From Actinokineospora alba (GTDB taxonomy: Bacteria > Actinomycetota > Actinomycetes > Mycobacteriales > Pseudonocardiaceae): a DNA stretch of 64,000 bases. The notes under the pieces were generated by a model, which saw nothing but the letters and a program-made list of their open reading frames with translations, made no database searches and was not told the DNA's origin. Each line of letters opens with the position of its first letter. Positions within the stretch are counted from its first letter, which is position 1. Below, piece after piece: positions 1-9,247 of the stretch. Location of the stretch: assembly GCF_004362515.1 (NCBI RefSeq), contig NZ_SNXU01000001.1:7068001-7132000 (forward strand). The letters are read 5' to 3'. Made by a program: the position numbers and the translations under genes.

Positions 1-242
1 TCGGAGTTGCGGTGTTTCTCCTCGTTGTTCCCGCACTTGTTGACGAACGAGCCCGGCGACGCCCGCCGTTCGATCCGAACCTTGTTCGGCCGGACCTTCG
101 TGATGTCGACGTAGAACGCCTTCTGTGGGGCCGTGCCGGTGCCGGGACCGCCGCCGTGGGCGCGGGCGATGCCGATGCCCGCCGCCGAACCGCCGACGAC
201 GAGCGCGGCGACCGCGAGTGCCGTCCAGTGCTTGACCTTCAT
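1..242 (-). CDS. DUF1996-type secreted protein, N-terminal part (runs off the window)
   Basis: Only the first 80 codons are in the window. The protein starts MKVKHWTALAVAALVVGG, a signal peptide or membrane anchor, followed by a Gly-rich linker. The last visible part, GSFVNKCGNNEEKHRNS, matches the start of the DUF1996 domain, where a Cys-G-x-N and an E-x-H-R-N motif are typical. The family is secreted and its function is unknown. Its start codon overlaps the stop of the upstream DUF4142 gene (ATGA), so the two are probably translationally coupled. The family call rests on a short stretch. Confidence 0.7.
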   Translation of the reverse strand, partial: MKVKHWTALAVAALVVGGSAAGIGIARAHGGGPGTGTAPQKAFYVDITKVRPNKVRIERRASPGSFVNKCGNNEEKHRNS

Positions 243-1027
243 GTCCTGGTTCCTTCCATCTCGTTGACTGCGAACGATCCGACAGCGGGCGGCGCGGCCT
301 TCCCGCGCGAGCGGCGCAGCCAGGCGATGAGCAGCACCACCAGCGCGGACTCGGCGAACACCAGCAGCCCGACCAGGGCGAACACCCGGGCGTCGGCCCG
401 CAGCTCGGTGTCGAAGGAGGTGCCCGCGAGCGGCTCGGCGATCGTGGTGAAATCCACCAGCCCGGTCTTCTCCAGCAGGTTCTGGTGCCGCAGCACCGCC
501 TGGTTCGCGATGGACGCGAGGTCGCGCACCTCGGCGTTGCGGCTGCCGCCGCGCACCTGGGCGATGGTCACCAGGACCGAGCCGTGGGCCTGCCGCAGGC
601 GGTTGGCGAAGATCTGGTCGAACTCCTCGGGGCTGCCCGCCGCCCGCAGCTCCGCCAGCCAGCCCTGCTGCGATTCGTTCGGCTCGTCCGGCAGCGGGAC
701 CCGCAGTTTCGCCGCGGACTGCCGCACCGCGACGTCGAGCTGCCCGTGGTCGACCATGAGCGTCATCCCGAGCGCCTGGATCTTCGGGTTGCGTGAGACC
801 TCGCGGGCGATCTCACCCGCGGGTCCCTCCCAGAGGCCCGCCCGGCGCGCGGCACGCAGCAGCTCCACGTCGGCGGCGCCGAGCGGACCCCATTCGGTCG
901 GTCGCGGCTCGGGGTTCCGCGACTCGACGAGGATTGTGGGCACCAGCCCCACCGCGACCACCGCGAGGAGCAGCACGGCGGCGACCGCGGCGAGGACCCG
1001 TCTGGGCCCGCTAACGATTGACCGCAC
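239..1027 (-). CDS. DUF4142 domain membrane-anchored protein
   Basis: 262 aa. An N-terminal hydrophobic segment (about residues 10-30) precedes a DUF4142 domain (about 50-205). That domain is ferritin-like helical, with the usual VELLRAARRAGLWEGPAGE start and MVDHGQLD near its middle. A second hydrophobic helix (about 220-240, LVGLLVFAESALVVLLIAWL) and a basic end follow, so the domain should lie outside the membrane between two anchors. The function of the family is not established. The gene overlaps the lipoprotein gene upstream by 17 bp and the DUF1996 gene downstream by 4 bp, forming a three-gene operon. Confidence 0.85.
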   Translation of the reverse strand: MRSIVSGPRRVLAAVAAVLLLAVVAVGLVPTILVESRNPEPRPTEWGPLGAADVELLRAARRAGLWEGPAGEIAREVSRNPKIQALGMTLMVDHGQLDVAVRQSAAKLRVPLPDEPNESQQGWLAELRAAGSPEEFDQIFANRLRQAHGSVLVTIAQVRGGSRNAEVRDLASIANQAVLRHQNLLEKTGLVDFTTIAEPLAGTSFDTELRADARVFALVGLLVFAESALVVLLIAWLRRSRGKAAPPAVGSFAVNEMEGTRT

Positions 1028-1517
1028 TGGAATCCTCCAGCACCGTGGTGATCTCGGCCTTGCCGCCGGTGGCGCCGACCACGAACCACTCGGCGTCGCG
1101 CCCGGTCATCTCACCGGGCATGGAGTCCCCGGCGAAGGTGTAGAGCGGCCTGCCCGCCAGCGTGGCCTGCTTCGGCCCGCCCGGTCGGTCGACGGACCCG
1201 ACCATGGACTGGTCGAGATCGGTGATCTTGAGGTCTTCGGTGAACGGCACCGGCCGCCAGGTCTCCGCGCACTTGCCCGTGCACGCTGACCTGGCCGGAC
1301 TTGTCTTGTCGCGCACGAATCCGTAGACCGTGCGCCCGTTGCCGTCCACGACGATGGGACCGCTGTTGAAGCCGCGCACCAGTTGCAACCCGGCGGGGCG
1401 TGGCTGCGCGGCAACGAGTTCGACGTGGTGTCCCCGGCGTTCCTTGGGCTTGGCTTCGTCGCCGCCGTGGCATCCCGCCACAGCGAACGCCAGGCCCACC
1501 AGCATGACCGCTTTCAT
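1011..1517 (-). CDS. Lipoprotein with COG4315-type secreted repeat
   Basis: 168 aa from the ATG at 1517, which has GGAGGTCGG just upstream. A longer frame to 1574 has no such site. MKAVMLVGLAFAVAGC is a lipoprotein signal with lipobox VAGC. The rest resembles the secreted repeat family (PF03640/COG4315): a VYGFVRD strand, then CTGKCAETWRPV with paired cysteines, then a second repeat with LYTFAGD. Such proteins lie outside the membrane; binding or redox roles are proposed for the family but unproven. First gene of the operon with the DUF4142 and DUF1996 proteins. Confidence 0.8.
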   Translation of the reverse strand: MKAVMLVGLAFAVAGCHGGDEAKPKERRGHHVELVAAQPRPAGLQLVRGFNSGPIVVDGNGRTVYGFVRDKTSPARSACTGKCAETWRPVPFTEDLKITDLDQSMVGSVDRPGGPKQATLAGRPLYTFAGDSMPGEMTGRDAEWFVVGATGGKAEITTVLEDSSAVNR

Positions 1518-1589
1518 TCCGACCTCCGCGCTGCCGTCTTGGGTCTGTGCAAGGACGTACGAGCGGGGACTCATTACGGTTTAAAGAAA

Positions 1590-1624
1590 GTGAGCGCCCC
1601 CGCGGAGTTCGCGGGGGCGCTCAC
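1590..1624 (-). terminator. Intrinsic terminator of the subtilase gene
   Basis: GTGAGCGCCCCCGCG pairs perfectly with CGCGGGGGCGCTCAC around a 5-nt loop. On the minus strand it is followed by TTTCTTTAA. It lies just after the stop of the subtilase gene that ends at 1638 and insulates the lipoprotein operon. Confidence 0.85.
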
Positions 1625-1637
1625 TGGTCGGGTTTGG

Positions 1638-2807
1638 TCAGCCGGTGAAGAGCAGGCGGTTAGGGGTGCCCGGACTGGCGTTCTGGATGCGGTTCCTGGT
1701 CGCGGAGCGCACTAGCTCGCGTTGGACCCGTGCGGGCGAGGCTTGCGGGTCGGTGGCCAGGATCAGCGCGGCCGCGCCCGTGACGTGCGGTGTCGCCATG
1801 GAGGTGCCGCTCAGTGTCGCGATTTCGCCATCGAGGAACGATGACGGGATGTCGACACCGGGCGCGTAAAGGTCCACGGCTGGGCCGAAGTTCGAGAACA
1901 CCGCCTGGTTGTCGTCGGCGTCGGACGCGGCCACGGTGATCGCCTCGACCACCCGGGCGGGCGAGGTCTCCCCCGCGTCCTCGCCGTCGTTGCCCGCCGC
2001 GACGGCGAACGTGACACCGGCGCGGATGGCCCCACGAACGGCTTCGTCGAGGGCGTCGTCCCGCGGGCCGCCGAGGCTCAGGTTGGCCACCGACGGGCCG
2101 TCGAGGTTGCTCACGACCCACTCGATCCCGGCGATCACCCCGGCGGTGCTGCCGTCGCCGTCCTCGTCGAGCACCCGCACCGGCACGATCCTGATTCCCT
2201 TGGCGACACCGAATTCTCGGCCGCCGATCGTGCCCGCCACATGGGTTCCGTGGCCGTTCAGGTCGTCCGGGTCGGTGTCGCCGTCGATGGCGTCGAACCC
2301 GCCGACAACCCGACCCTCGAAGGTCTCGTGGTCGGCGTCGACCCCGGTGTCGATCACGAACGCGGTGACGTTCTCGGCGGCCGAGTCGACGCTGAAGTCG
2401 TCGTCGAGGGGAAGATCGCGCTGGTCAAGCCGGTCGAGCCCGTAGGACGGCGGCGCTTCGCTGATCTTGACCCGCTGGTTGGCCTGCACGTACGCGACCG
2501 ACTTGTCCGCGGCAAGCCGACGCGCCTCGCGGTCGGACATCGTTGCCACGTAACCGTTCACGGCCGTGTCGAACGTGCGCTCGGTCCGCCCGCCGTACCG
2601 CGAGGTGAGGGCGCTCGCGGTACGGGTCTGCTTGTCCTTGAGGACGACGATGTAGCTGCCCTCGATCGAGTCGGGGCTGTCGGCGAGCCGGACAACTCCT
2701 TCTTGGGCCTGCGCGGGCATGGACACCGCGACGATGGTGGCGACGGCGGCGGCGGTCAGCCCGATGCCGCTGAGAACGCGCGTGGATCTGCGGCGCTTCC
2801 TGTTCAT
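1638..2807 (-). CDS. Secreted S8 subtilisin-like serine protease
   Basis: 389 aa, starting at the ATG at 2807 with AGGACC upstream. Signal peptide about 1-35 (ends AQAQ). Inhibitor I9 propeptide about 50-115 (SYIVVLKDK...YVQANQRV). The S8 catalytic domain carries Asp153 (VIDTGVD), His186 (NGHGTHVAG) and Ser336 (SGTSMATPH). No C-terminal accessory domain is present. This is the compact extracellular protease form (proteinase K/aqualysin type). It is divergent from a second, larger subtilase, with a 250-bp shared upstream region. Confidence 0.95.
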   Translation of the reverse strand: MNRKRRRSTRVLSGIGLTAAAVATIVAVSMPAQAQEGVVRLADSPDSIEGSYIVVLKDKQTRTASALTSRYGGRTERTFDTAVNGYVATMSDREARRLAADKSVAYVQANQRVKISEAPPSYGLDRLDQRDLPLDDDFSVDSAAENVTAFVIDTGVDADHETFEGRVVGGFDAIDGDTDPDDLNGHGTHVAGTIGGREFGVAKGIRIVPVRVLDEDGDGSTAGVIAGIEWVVSNLDGPSVANLSLGGPRDDALDEAVRGAIRAGVTFAVAAGNDGEDAGETSPARVVEAITVAASDADDNQAVFSNFGPAVDLYAPGVDIPSSFLDGEIATLSGTSMATPHVTGAAALILATDPQASPARVQRELVRSATRNRIQNASPGTPNRLLFTG

Positions 2808-3059
2808 CAAACGTGGTCCTCCGGTCCGAGTGACTCGGGCGCAGGTGTCCACACAGGACAGAGCCGAGAGAGATCAGCCGAAGGCACATCGGCTGGTATG
2901 GACCATAAGGGCAGAAGTCGAACCGCGTCAACGGGCACGGCCGATTCCCGCGCTCCGCCAAGTTAAGAGTTAGCGGCCGTCACCCGTTGTGCTCACTCAC
3001 GCACTCGCCCCATGGTTGGGCAGGATTCCACCCTGCATTGTGAGATCTTGGAGCACATA

Positions 3060-5204
3060 GTGAGAACCTTCGTGAAGGCCATCCCGGTGGTGTGTCTGCT
3101 GGGACTGGGCCTGCTCGCACCCCTCGCCGGGGCGCAGGAGCACCACCCGACTGGAGAGATCCGCTATACCGGTGGTGCCGACCCTGTCCCCGGCCGCTAC
3201 CTCGTGGCGCTGCGCGCGGACACCCCCTCCCTGCGATCGTCCGGCGTGCACGCCGCGGCAGGCGAGCTGCTCGCCCGCTACGGCGGTGAGCGCAAGCACG
3301 TGTTCGAGAACGTGTTTCCCGGCTATTCGGTGGTGATGTCCGAGCGGGCCGCCAAGGAGCTGGCCGCCGACCCGGCCGTGGACTACGTGGCCCAGACCCA
3401 CCTGGTGCGCCAGACCGGGGACACCCAGCCGAACCCGCCGTCCTGGGGCATCGACCGGTCGGACCAGAAGACCCTGCCGCTGGACAAGTCCTACACCTAC
3501 CCGAACAAGGGCGAGGGCGTGCACGCCTACGTCCTCGACAGCGGCATCCGACTCACCCACCAGGATCTGGCCGGGCGCACGGTCAACGACCCGGACTTCA
3601 GCGGCGAGACCGACAACACCTCCAACGAGTGCACCACGAACGGCCACGGCACCCACGTGGCGGGCACCATCGGCGGCACCCAGTACGGCCTGGCCAAGGC
3701 GGTCACGCTGCACGCCGTGCAGACCGTCGGCTGCGGCGGCTCGGCGCCGGACGACAACCTGGTCAAGGCGCTCGACTGGCTGGTGACCAACGCGAAGAAG
3801 CCCGCGGTGGCGAACCTGAGCCTGACCGCGGACACCCACCCGTACAAGCCGCTGCAGGACGCGGTCAAGCGCGTCGTCGCCAGCGGTGTCGTGATCGCCA
3901 TCGCCGCGGGCAACCACGGCGGTGACGCCTGCGCCTACACGCCTTCGGACACCACCGAAGGACTCATCGTCGGTGGCAGCGACAGCGACGACACCATCCG
4001 GGACGGCACCAACACCGGCAAGTGCATCGATCTGTTCGCCCCCGGCGGCAGCATCGTCTCGCTCAATAGCAACACCGACACCGGCACGTCCACCCGCAGC
4101 GGCACGTCGATGGCGGCCCCCCACGGCGCGGGCGCGGCCGCGATCTATCTGAGCGCGAACCCTTCGGCCACACCGCAGCAGGTTGAGGCCGGTCTGGTGG
4201 CCCTGGCCACCGACGGTGTGCTCACCCAGATCAAGGACTCGCCGAACAAGCTGCTCAACGTCCGCGAGATCGGCGGCGGCGGAGGCGACACCCAGGCGCC
4301 GATGGTCCCCGCAAACCTGCGCTCGACCGGCGCCACCAGCACGTCGATTTCCCTCTCCTGGGACGCTTCCACCGACAACGTCGGCGTCACCGGATACGAC
4401 GTGTACAACGGCACGACCCTGGCGACGACGGTCACCGGCACCACGGCGACGGTCGCCAGCCTAGCCGCCGGCACGACGCATGTGTTCACTGTCAAGGCGA
4501 AGGACGCCGCGGGGAACGTCTCAGCGGCGAGCGACCCGGTCAAGGCGAGCACCGAGCCGGGCGGTGGCGGCGACGACGAACCGCCGACCACGCCAGGCAA
4601 CCCGCGGTCCACCGGGGTCACCGAGAACTCGGTTGCGCTCGCCTGGGACGCCTCCGTCGATAACGTCGGCGTCACCGGTTACGACGTCTACAACGGCGCG
4701 ACCGTCGCCACGACAGTCACCGGCACGACGGCCACCGTCACCGGCCTGACGGCGGACACCGAGTACTCGTTCACCATCGTGGCCAAGGACGCCGCCGGGA
4801 ACACGTCGAAGCCGACGACGGCGGTCAAGGCCCGCACGACCGGCGGCAACACCGGCCGGACGTTCACCAATGACGCCGACTTCCCCATCCGCGACTTCGA
4901 GCGCGCGCTGAGCCCGATCACCGTCACGCTGTCCGGGCAGGCCGCCGCGAAGGTGACGCTTTCGGTCTCCATCAAGCACACCTGCGCCGAGGACCTCGGC
5001 ATCTCCCTGATCGACCCCAACGGCAAGGTCTACCCGGTCAAGTACAGCGGCTCCGGCAACTACCAGTGCACCGCGCTGACGGCACCGAAGGCCTACACGG
5101 TGTCCTCTGTGGTCTCTCCGGCCGCGGGCAAGTGGCAGCTGCGGGTCACCGACTACGGCCCCGGCGACACCGGCACCCTCGACTCGTGGTCGATCACCCT
5201 GTGA
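3060..5204 (+). CDS. Secreted S8 protease with two Fn3 domains and a P-domain
   Basis: 714 aa from the GTG at 3060, which has GGAG six bases upstream and begins a clean signal peptide (MRTFVKAIPVVCLLGLGLLA). A start at 3012 would put 16 residues before it. I9 propeptide about 46-117. Catalytic Asp160, His196 and Ser350 (SGTSMAAPH). Two fibronectin type III domains (about 412-500 and 510-600), near-duplicates joined by Gly-rich linkers, are followed by a proprotein-convertase P-domain (about 612-714, LGISLIDPNG, SWSITL). The accessory domains suggest substrate or surface binding. Cotranscribed with the S1 protease 14 bp downstream. Confidence 0.95.
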   Translation: MRTFVKAIPVVCLLGLGLLAPLAGAQEHHPTGEIRYTGGADPVPGRYLVALRADTPSLRSSGVHAAAGELLARYGGERKHVFENVFPGYSVVMSERAAKELAADPAVDYVAQTHLVRQTGDTQPNPPSWGIDRSDQKTLPLDKSYTYPNKGEGVHAYVLDSGIRLTHQDLAGRTVNDPDFSGETDNTSNECTTNGHGTHVAGTIGGTQYGLAKAVTLHAVQTVGCGGSAPDDNLVKALDWLVTNAKKPAVANLSLTADTHPYKPLQDAVKRVVASGVVIAIAAGNHGGDACAYTPSDTTEGLIVGGSDSDDTIRDGTNTGKCIDLFAPGGSIVSLNSNTDTGTSTRSGTSMAAPHGAGAAAIYLSANPSATPQQVEAGLVALATDGVLTQIKDSPNKLLNVREIGGGGGDTQAPMVPANLRSTGATSTSISLSWDASTDNVGVTGYDVYNGTTLATTVTGTTATVASLAAGTTHVFTVKAKDAAGNVSAASDPVKASTEPGGGGDDEPPTTPGNPRSTGVTENSVALAWDASVDNVGVTGYDVYNGATVATTVTGTTATVTGLTADTEYSFTIVAKDAAGNTSKPTTAVKARTTGGNTGRTFTNDADFPIRDFERALSPITVTLSGQAAAKVTLSVSIKHTCAEDLGISLIDPNGKVYPVKYSGSGNYQCTALTAPKAYTVSSVVSPAAGKWQLRVTDYGPGDTGTLDSWSITL

Positions 5205-5218
5205 TGGAAGGAACGACA

Positions 5219-6835
5219 GTGAAACGCTTTGTCATCAAAGCCGGGCTGTGCGTCGCCGCCATCGTGGCGACCCTGGTGCCCGCGGCAGGTTCGGCGGGCG
5301 CGGTCAAGGGCGGTGAGCACACCACCCACGACCAGTACCCGTGGACCGTGGTGATCACCAGGGCGGGCAGCGCCCACCCGCAGAAGGTGTCGTGTGGTGG
5401 CGCGCTGGTCCGGCCGAACAAGGTCGTCACCGCCGCGCACTGCATGGACCCCCAGTACGGCGATATCAAGGACAAGACAGTGATCTGGGGTCGAACCGAC
5501 CTCACCACCACCGCGGGCACGGTCGCGAAGATCACCTCGTACTGGAAGGTCCCCGAGTACCAGTGGGGCAGCCTGGCGGGCGACGACGTGGCCGTGCTGA
5601 CCCTCGACCAGAACGTCGGCACCCCGAGTTCGCTGCTCGCCATCGCGGGTCCGGGCGACACCGCGCTCAACGCGGTCGGCACGTCGACCACGTTGTCCAC
5701 CTGGGGCAAGTCCGGGGCTGGGACGACCAGCGCGGACTACGACCCGGTCATGAAGAAGGCGACGCTGCCGATCATCGACCCGGACGCGTCCGGCGGCTGC
5801 AAGAACATCGGCTGGACGTTCACCCCGGAGAAGCAACTGTGCTTCGGCCCGGTGAAGAACGACACCCTGGGCGTGTGTTCCGGGGACAGCGGAAGTCCGC
5901 TGGTGGCAAGCACTCCCGCGGGCTACCGGCTGGTCGGGCTGATCGAGTCCGGCGACTCGAACTGCGCGGGCCCGCAGGTGGGCGCCAAGATCACGCAGTA
6001 CGAGTCCCGGATTCGGGAACAGCTGGGCGATCCGACCGGCGACGACTTCTCCCTCGGCGTCGCGCCCGACACCCTGTCCGTCCAACCTGGACAGTCAGGC
6101 ACGGTGAAGGTCGCGACGACCGTGACCGGTGGGGCGGCGCAGACTGTCACACTCGCCGCGTCCGGCCTGCCCGCGGGGGTCACCGCGAAATTCGACCCGG
6201 CGTCGGTGACGGCGGGCGCGAGTTCGGCGCTGACGCTCTCCGCAGCCGCGTCCGCCACCCCCGGATCGGTGAAGGTCACGGTCACCGGCACCGGGACCTC
6301 GGCGACCAAATCGGCGTCCATCGCGCTCACGGTCGCGGGCGGCGGTGGTGGCGGCTTGACCAACGGTGGGTTCGAAGCAGGCGACCTGACCGGCTGGACC
6401 TCCGGTGGGACGGGCGCAAGTTCCACTGTGGTCAACAGCGGCGCACACGGTGGCACCCATGCCGTCCGGCTCGGCGCGACCACTGCCACCAACGGCGAGT
6501 CCACCGTGCGGCAGACCTTCACCGCCGCGGCGTCGGGCCAACTGTCCTTCTGGTACGCACAGACCTGCCCGGACACGGTGAAGTACGCGTGGGCCAAGGC
6601 GACACTCACCGACGACACGGCGGGCACAATGACAACGCCGCTCGCCAAGACCTGCACCGACGGCCAGGGTTGGAAACAGATCACCGCCCAGCTCACCGCC
6701 GGACACACCTACACCCTGACCCTGCTCAACCGCGACGACAACCACCCCAACGACCCCGTACACACCTTCTACGACGACGTCACGGTGGCCAGCACCGCGA
6801 TCAGCGCGAGCACGACCCAACGCCTCGACGCCTGA
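5219..6835 (+). CDS. Secreted trypsin-like S1 protease with C-terminal binding domains
   Basis: 538 aa from the GTG at 5219, preceded by GGAAGGAAC. Signal peptide 1-28, then an S1 domain with His74 (TAAHC), Asp122/123 (GDDVAVLTL) and Ser224 (SGDSGSPL). The propeptide is very short (AVKGGEH), so activation by another protease is likely. An Ig-like domain of about 95 residues (DTLSVQPGQSGTVKV) follows, then a carbohydrate-binding-like sandwich beginning NGGFEAGDLTGWT. It sits 14 bp after the Fn3/P-domain subtilase, so the two proteases are probably co-expressed. Confidence 0.93.
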   Translation: MKRFVIKAGLCVAAIVATLVPAAGSAGAVKGGEHTTHDQYPWTVVITRAGSAHPQKVSCGGALVRPNKVVTAAHCMDPQYGDIKDKTVIWGRTDLTTTAGTVAKITSYWKVPEYQWGSLAGDDVAVLTLDQNVGTPSSLLAIAGPGDTALNAVGTSTTLSTWGKSGAGTTSADYDPVMKKATLPIIDPDASGGCKNIGWTFTPEKQLCFGPVKNDTLGVCSGDSGSPLVASTPAGYRLVGLIESGDSNCAGPQVGAKITQYESRIREQLGDPTGDDFSLGVAPDTLSVQPGQSGTVKVATTVTGGAAQTVTLAASGLPAGVTAKFDPASVTAGASSALTLSAAASATPGSVKVTVTGTGTSATKSASIALTVAGGGGGGLTNGGFEAGDLTGWTSGGTGASSTVVNSGAHGGTHAVRLGATTATNGESTVRQTFTAAASGQLSFWYAQTCPDTVKYAWAKATLTDDTAGTMTTPLAKTCTDGQGWKQITAQLTAGHTYTLTLLNRDDNHPNDPVHTFYDDVTVASTAISASTTQRLDA

Positions 6836-6847
6836 TCCACTCTGGAC

Positions 6848-6883
6848 GAACGGCCTGTCGGTGACCTCACCGACAGGCCGTTC
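6848..6883 (+). terminator. Terminator-like palindrome after the S1 protease
   Basis: A perfect 17-bp stem (GAACGGCCTGTCGGTGA and its complement) with only CC between the arms, 12 bp after the stop codon. There is no clear T tract, as is common for actinobacterial terminators. Confidence 0.75.
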
Positions 6884-7003
6884 CACACCCGGTTTAACTG
6901 TTCACATTCAGGAACTGAATGACGCTCTCCGTCGCGACCTTCGAATTGCCCGGTCGGCTGATTAGGGTCTGTTCGAAGCGAATCCAGCCAACGGGGAGCC
7001 ATC

Positions 7004-7906
7004 ATGGTCAGCCAATTGAATCCGGTGGCCGAGCGGTCCTCACCCTTCGCGGACTGCCTTCGGGCCGCGATCGACGCGCGTGACCTGACCCTCGGACGCA
7101 TCGCGGCCCACCTGCTCGCGCGTGGGGTACGGGTCAGCGTGGCGACCCTGAGCTACTGGCAGTCCGGCCGCAGCCACCCGGAACGCCGAGCGTCCCAGCT
7201 CGCGGTGAAACACCTGGAGGAGATCCTGCGGGTGGCGCCGAGGACCCTGACGGAGTTGCTCGACCAGCCCAGGCGCCGCGGCCGGTCGCTGATCCACCTG
7301 CCCATCGGCGCCCTCTGGCCGCACCCGGACCAGATCGAGGACGCGACCAGCCAGGTCGACACCGAGTGGGACGACCGGCTCACCCGGATCAGCCACCACG
7401 ACCGGCTCATCGTCGGCCCGGACCGAGACGAGCGGTCCACCGTGTCCCGGCAGGTGCTGCGGGCGAGCGCCGACGGTCCGGACCGGTGGGTGGTCATCGT
7501 GCACCTCGACGCGCACGACGGCCCGTTGCCGCTGGTCAGACCGCTGCGGCACTGCCACCTCGGCCGAGTCGTGCACAAGCCGGAGGCCGGGCTCATCGTC
7601 GCCGAACTCCTCTTCGACACCCCGCTGCGCCGCGGCGAGACGATCATCACCGAGCACGAGTTGGTCACCCGGGCCCCGTATCCGCCCGCGGGCAACTACG
7701 AGCGAAAGTTCCGGATGCCGGTCCGCGAATACGTCGTGGAGGTGTGCTTCGACGCCGCCGCGGTGCCTGCCCACTGCGAGCAGTACACCGTGACCGAGAC
7801 CGGCGAGGAGGTCGTGCGGCAGGTCCAGGTCGGCGACAGAGGCACGGTGCATGGTGTGGCGCTGGACTTCGGGCCGGGTTGCTATGGGTTCCGCTGGCAG
7901 TGGTGA
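7004..7906 (+). CDS. Helix-turn-helix (XRE-like) DNA-binding protein
   Basis: 300 aa; ATG with GGGGAG six bases upstream. Residues about 14-75 look like an XRE-type helix-turn-helix (FADCLRAAIDARDLTLGRIA, then VSVATLSYWQSGRSHPER as the recognition region). The remaining 220 residues have no recognised domain and are rich in beta-type sequence, which suggests a ligand-sensing part. It lies upstream of the frameshifted secreted-protein gene and may regulate it or itself. The DNA-binding call is good; the target is unknown. Confidence 0.75.
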   Translation: MVSQLNPVAERSSPFADCLRAAIDARDLTLGRIAAHLLARGVRVSVATLSYWQSGRSHPERRASQLAVKHLEEILRVAPRTLTELLDQPRRRGRSLIHLPIGALWPHPDQIEDATSQVDTEWDDRLTRISHHDRLIVGPDRDERSTVSRQVLRASADGPDRWVVIVHLDAHDGPLPLVRPLRHCHLGRVVHKPEAGLIVAELLFDTPLRRGETIITEHELVTRAPYPPAGNYERKFRMPVREYVVEVCFDAAAVPAHCEQYTVTETGEEVVRQVQVGDRGTVHGVALDFGPGCYGFRWQW

Positions 7907-7950
7907 AGGACCAATCCCAGGCAACGTACCAACGGTTCCTCGCAACCCCC

Positions 7951-7980
7951 TTGACACAATTCGTGGGCAATCTACTGAAT
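7951..7980 (+). promoter_or_regulatory. Candidate housekeeping promoter
   Basis: TTGACA at 7951-7956 with a weak -10 (TACTGA at 7973-7978, spacing 16), in an unusually AT-rich stretch of the gap before the secreted-protein gene at 8106. The -35 matches consensus; the -10 does not match well. Confidence 0.4.
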
Positions 7981-8105
7981 TGGCATGGATTTAGTGAATA
8001 TTTAAGCGGACGGCGAGCGGTGGTGGTTGGGTCGTACCTGCAAAGCGGTTCGGTCGCCTGCCCGGACCGAACGGTTCTGGGGTCCGACACTTTCTAGGGG
8101 GAGTC

Positions 8106-9201
8106 ATGGAACGAGGGTTTTACGTATAGCCGCGCCCACGGTGGTCAGCATGCTCGCGATCACGCTGCAATCACCTGGTTCTGCAGGCGCGACAACCGCG
8201 CGATCGCAGGGTGCCGCAGGTCCTGGATCTGCTGCCGGTCCGGTCGTCGCGACGGGCACTATCACGCGGGACAGCAAGCCGATCGGTGGCGCGAGCGTGG
8301 TGGCACGGATATGGCCGAACGGCGAACAGTTGAACGCCCTTCCTGAAGGCGCAAAGGTTGATCTGCGAGAGATGGCTCGGATCCGGGCCGACCACAACGG
8401 CAACTTCCAGGTCGTGCTTGATCCAGCTCAAGTCCCCGCCACACACCGTGACAAGGAAGGCAGGGTCGCCGTCGAACTGTTGACGAACTCCGGCGACCAG
8501 CACATCAGCTGGCATTTCAGTGCATTCGAGTCATCGCACGATGCCCGCGAGTCCACAGCGAAAAGTTGGTCCACGCCTGCCGCGGCCGCAAAAGGCAGTC
8601 AGGCTCCGGCTACGTTCCGCTTCGACTTCGGATCGACACCCAGCGTCCTGGACGTGCACGATCCGCCATCGGACTGGGTGAGCGAATCCGGAGCGCGCAT
8701 GTCGACGAGTTCCGCGGCACTCGTCGACGGCGGGGCTCAACCCGTCGACGCCAGCGAATTTTGCGGAGGCCCCTTGGAAGCAGGGCCGTGGCGGGAAGGC
8801 ATTCGAGAGCACTTCCTGAACGTCTATGCGTGGAGCGGAGCCATGGCGACGGTCGATCAGACCATCGGATCCAGCTCAAGCCATACGCTCGGGATCGCCG
8901 TGCGGACCGCTCAGGGGTGGAGCGCCACCGGGTCAAGCACCCTGGCGATCACTCAAGGTGCCGGTCAGGAGATGAGCGGCATCGCCGACGCCGCCATCTA
9001 CAACGCCTGCGGAAGAACACGGGTGAGAATGTCACCCATGCGAGCGGGGTCGATATCGGTCCGTTCAGTGTCTCGGCTCAGTCCGGATTCAATGAGGGAA
9101 CCGAGATCAAGTGGACTGTGACCAAACCCAGCATGGCCTGCAGCAACAGCCGCGAAGGTTGGCCCAATGCGTCACAGGTCGACCTGCGTGCTGCTGGATG
9201 A
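8106..9201 (+). pseudogene. Secreted protein gene broken by frameshifts
   Basis: The best start is the ATG at 8106 (GGGGGAG upstream), but that frame stops after seven codons. The signal-peptide-like sequence VLRIAAPTVVSMLAITLQ lies one frame over, so about one base seems missing near 8108-8125. The body is then open to about 9010 (ending ADAAIYNAC). The natural continuation KNTGENVTHASGVDIGPFSV is again in the next frame and runs to the stop at 9201. Both breaks fit single-base losses. No known family was recognised; the body has a beta-rich region typical of secreted proteins. A TTG start at 8027 would give a single open frame through the first break but has no evident RBS. Confidence 0.6.
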
Positions 9202-9247
9202 TCAGGGGCAGGCGCCGATCCAAGACGGCGGGAACAAGGAGATCCTG

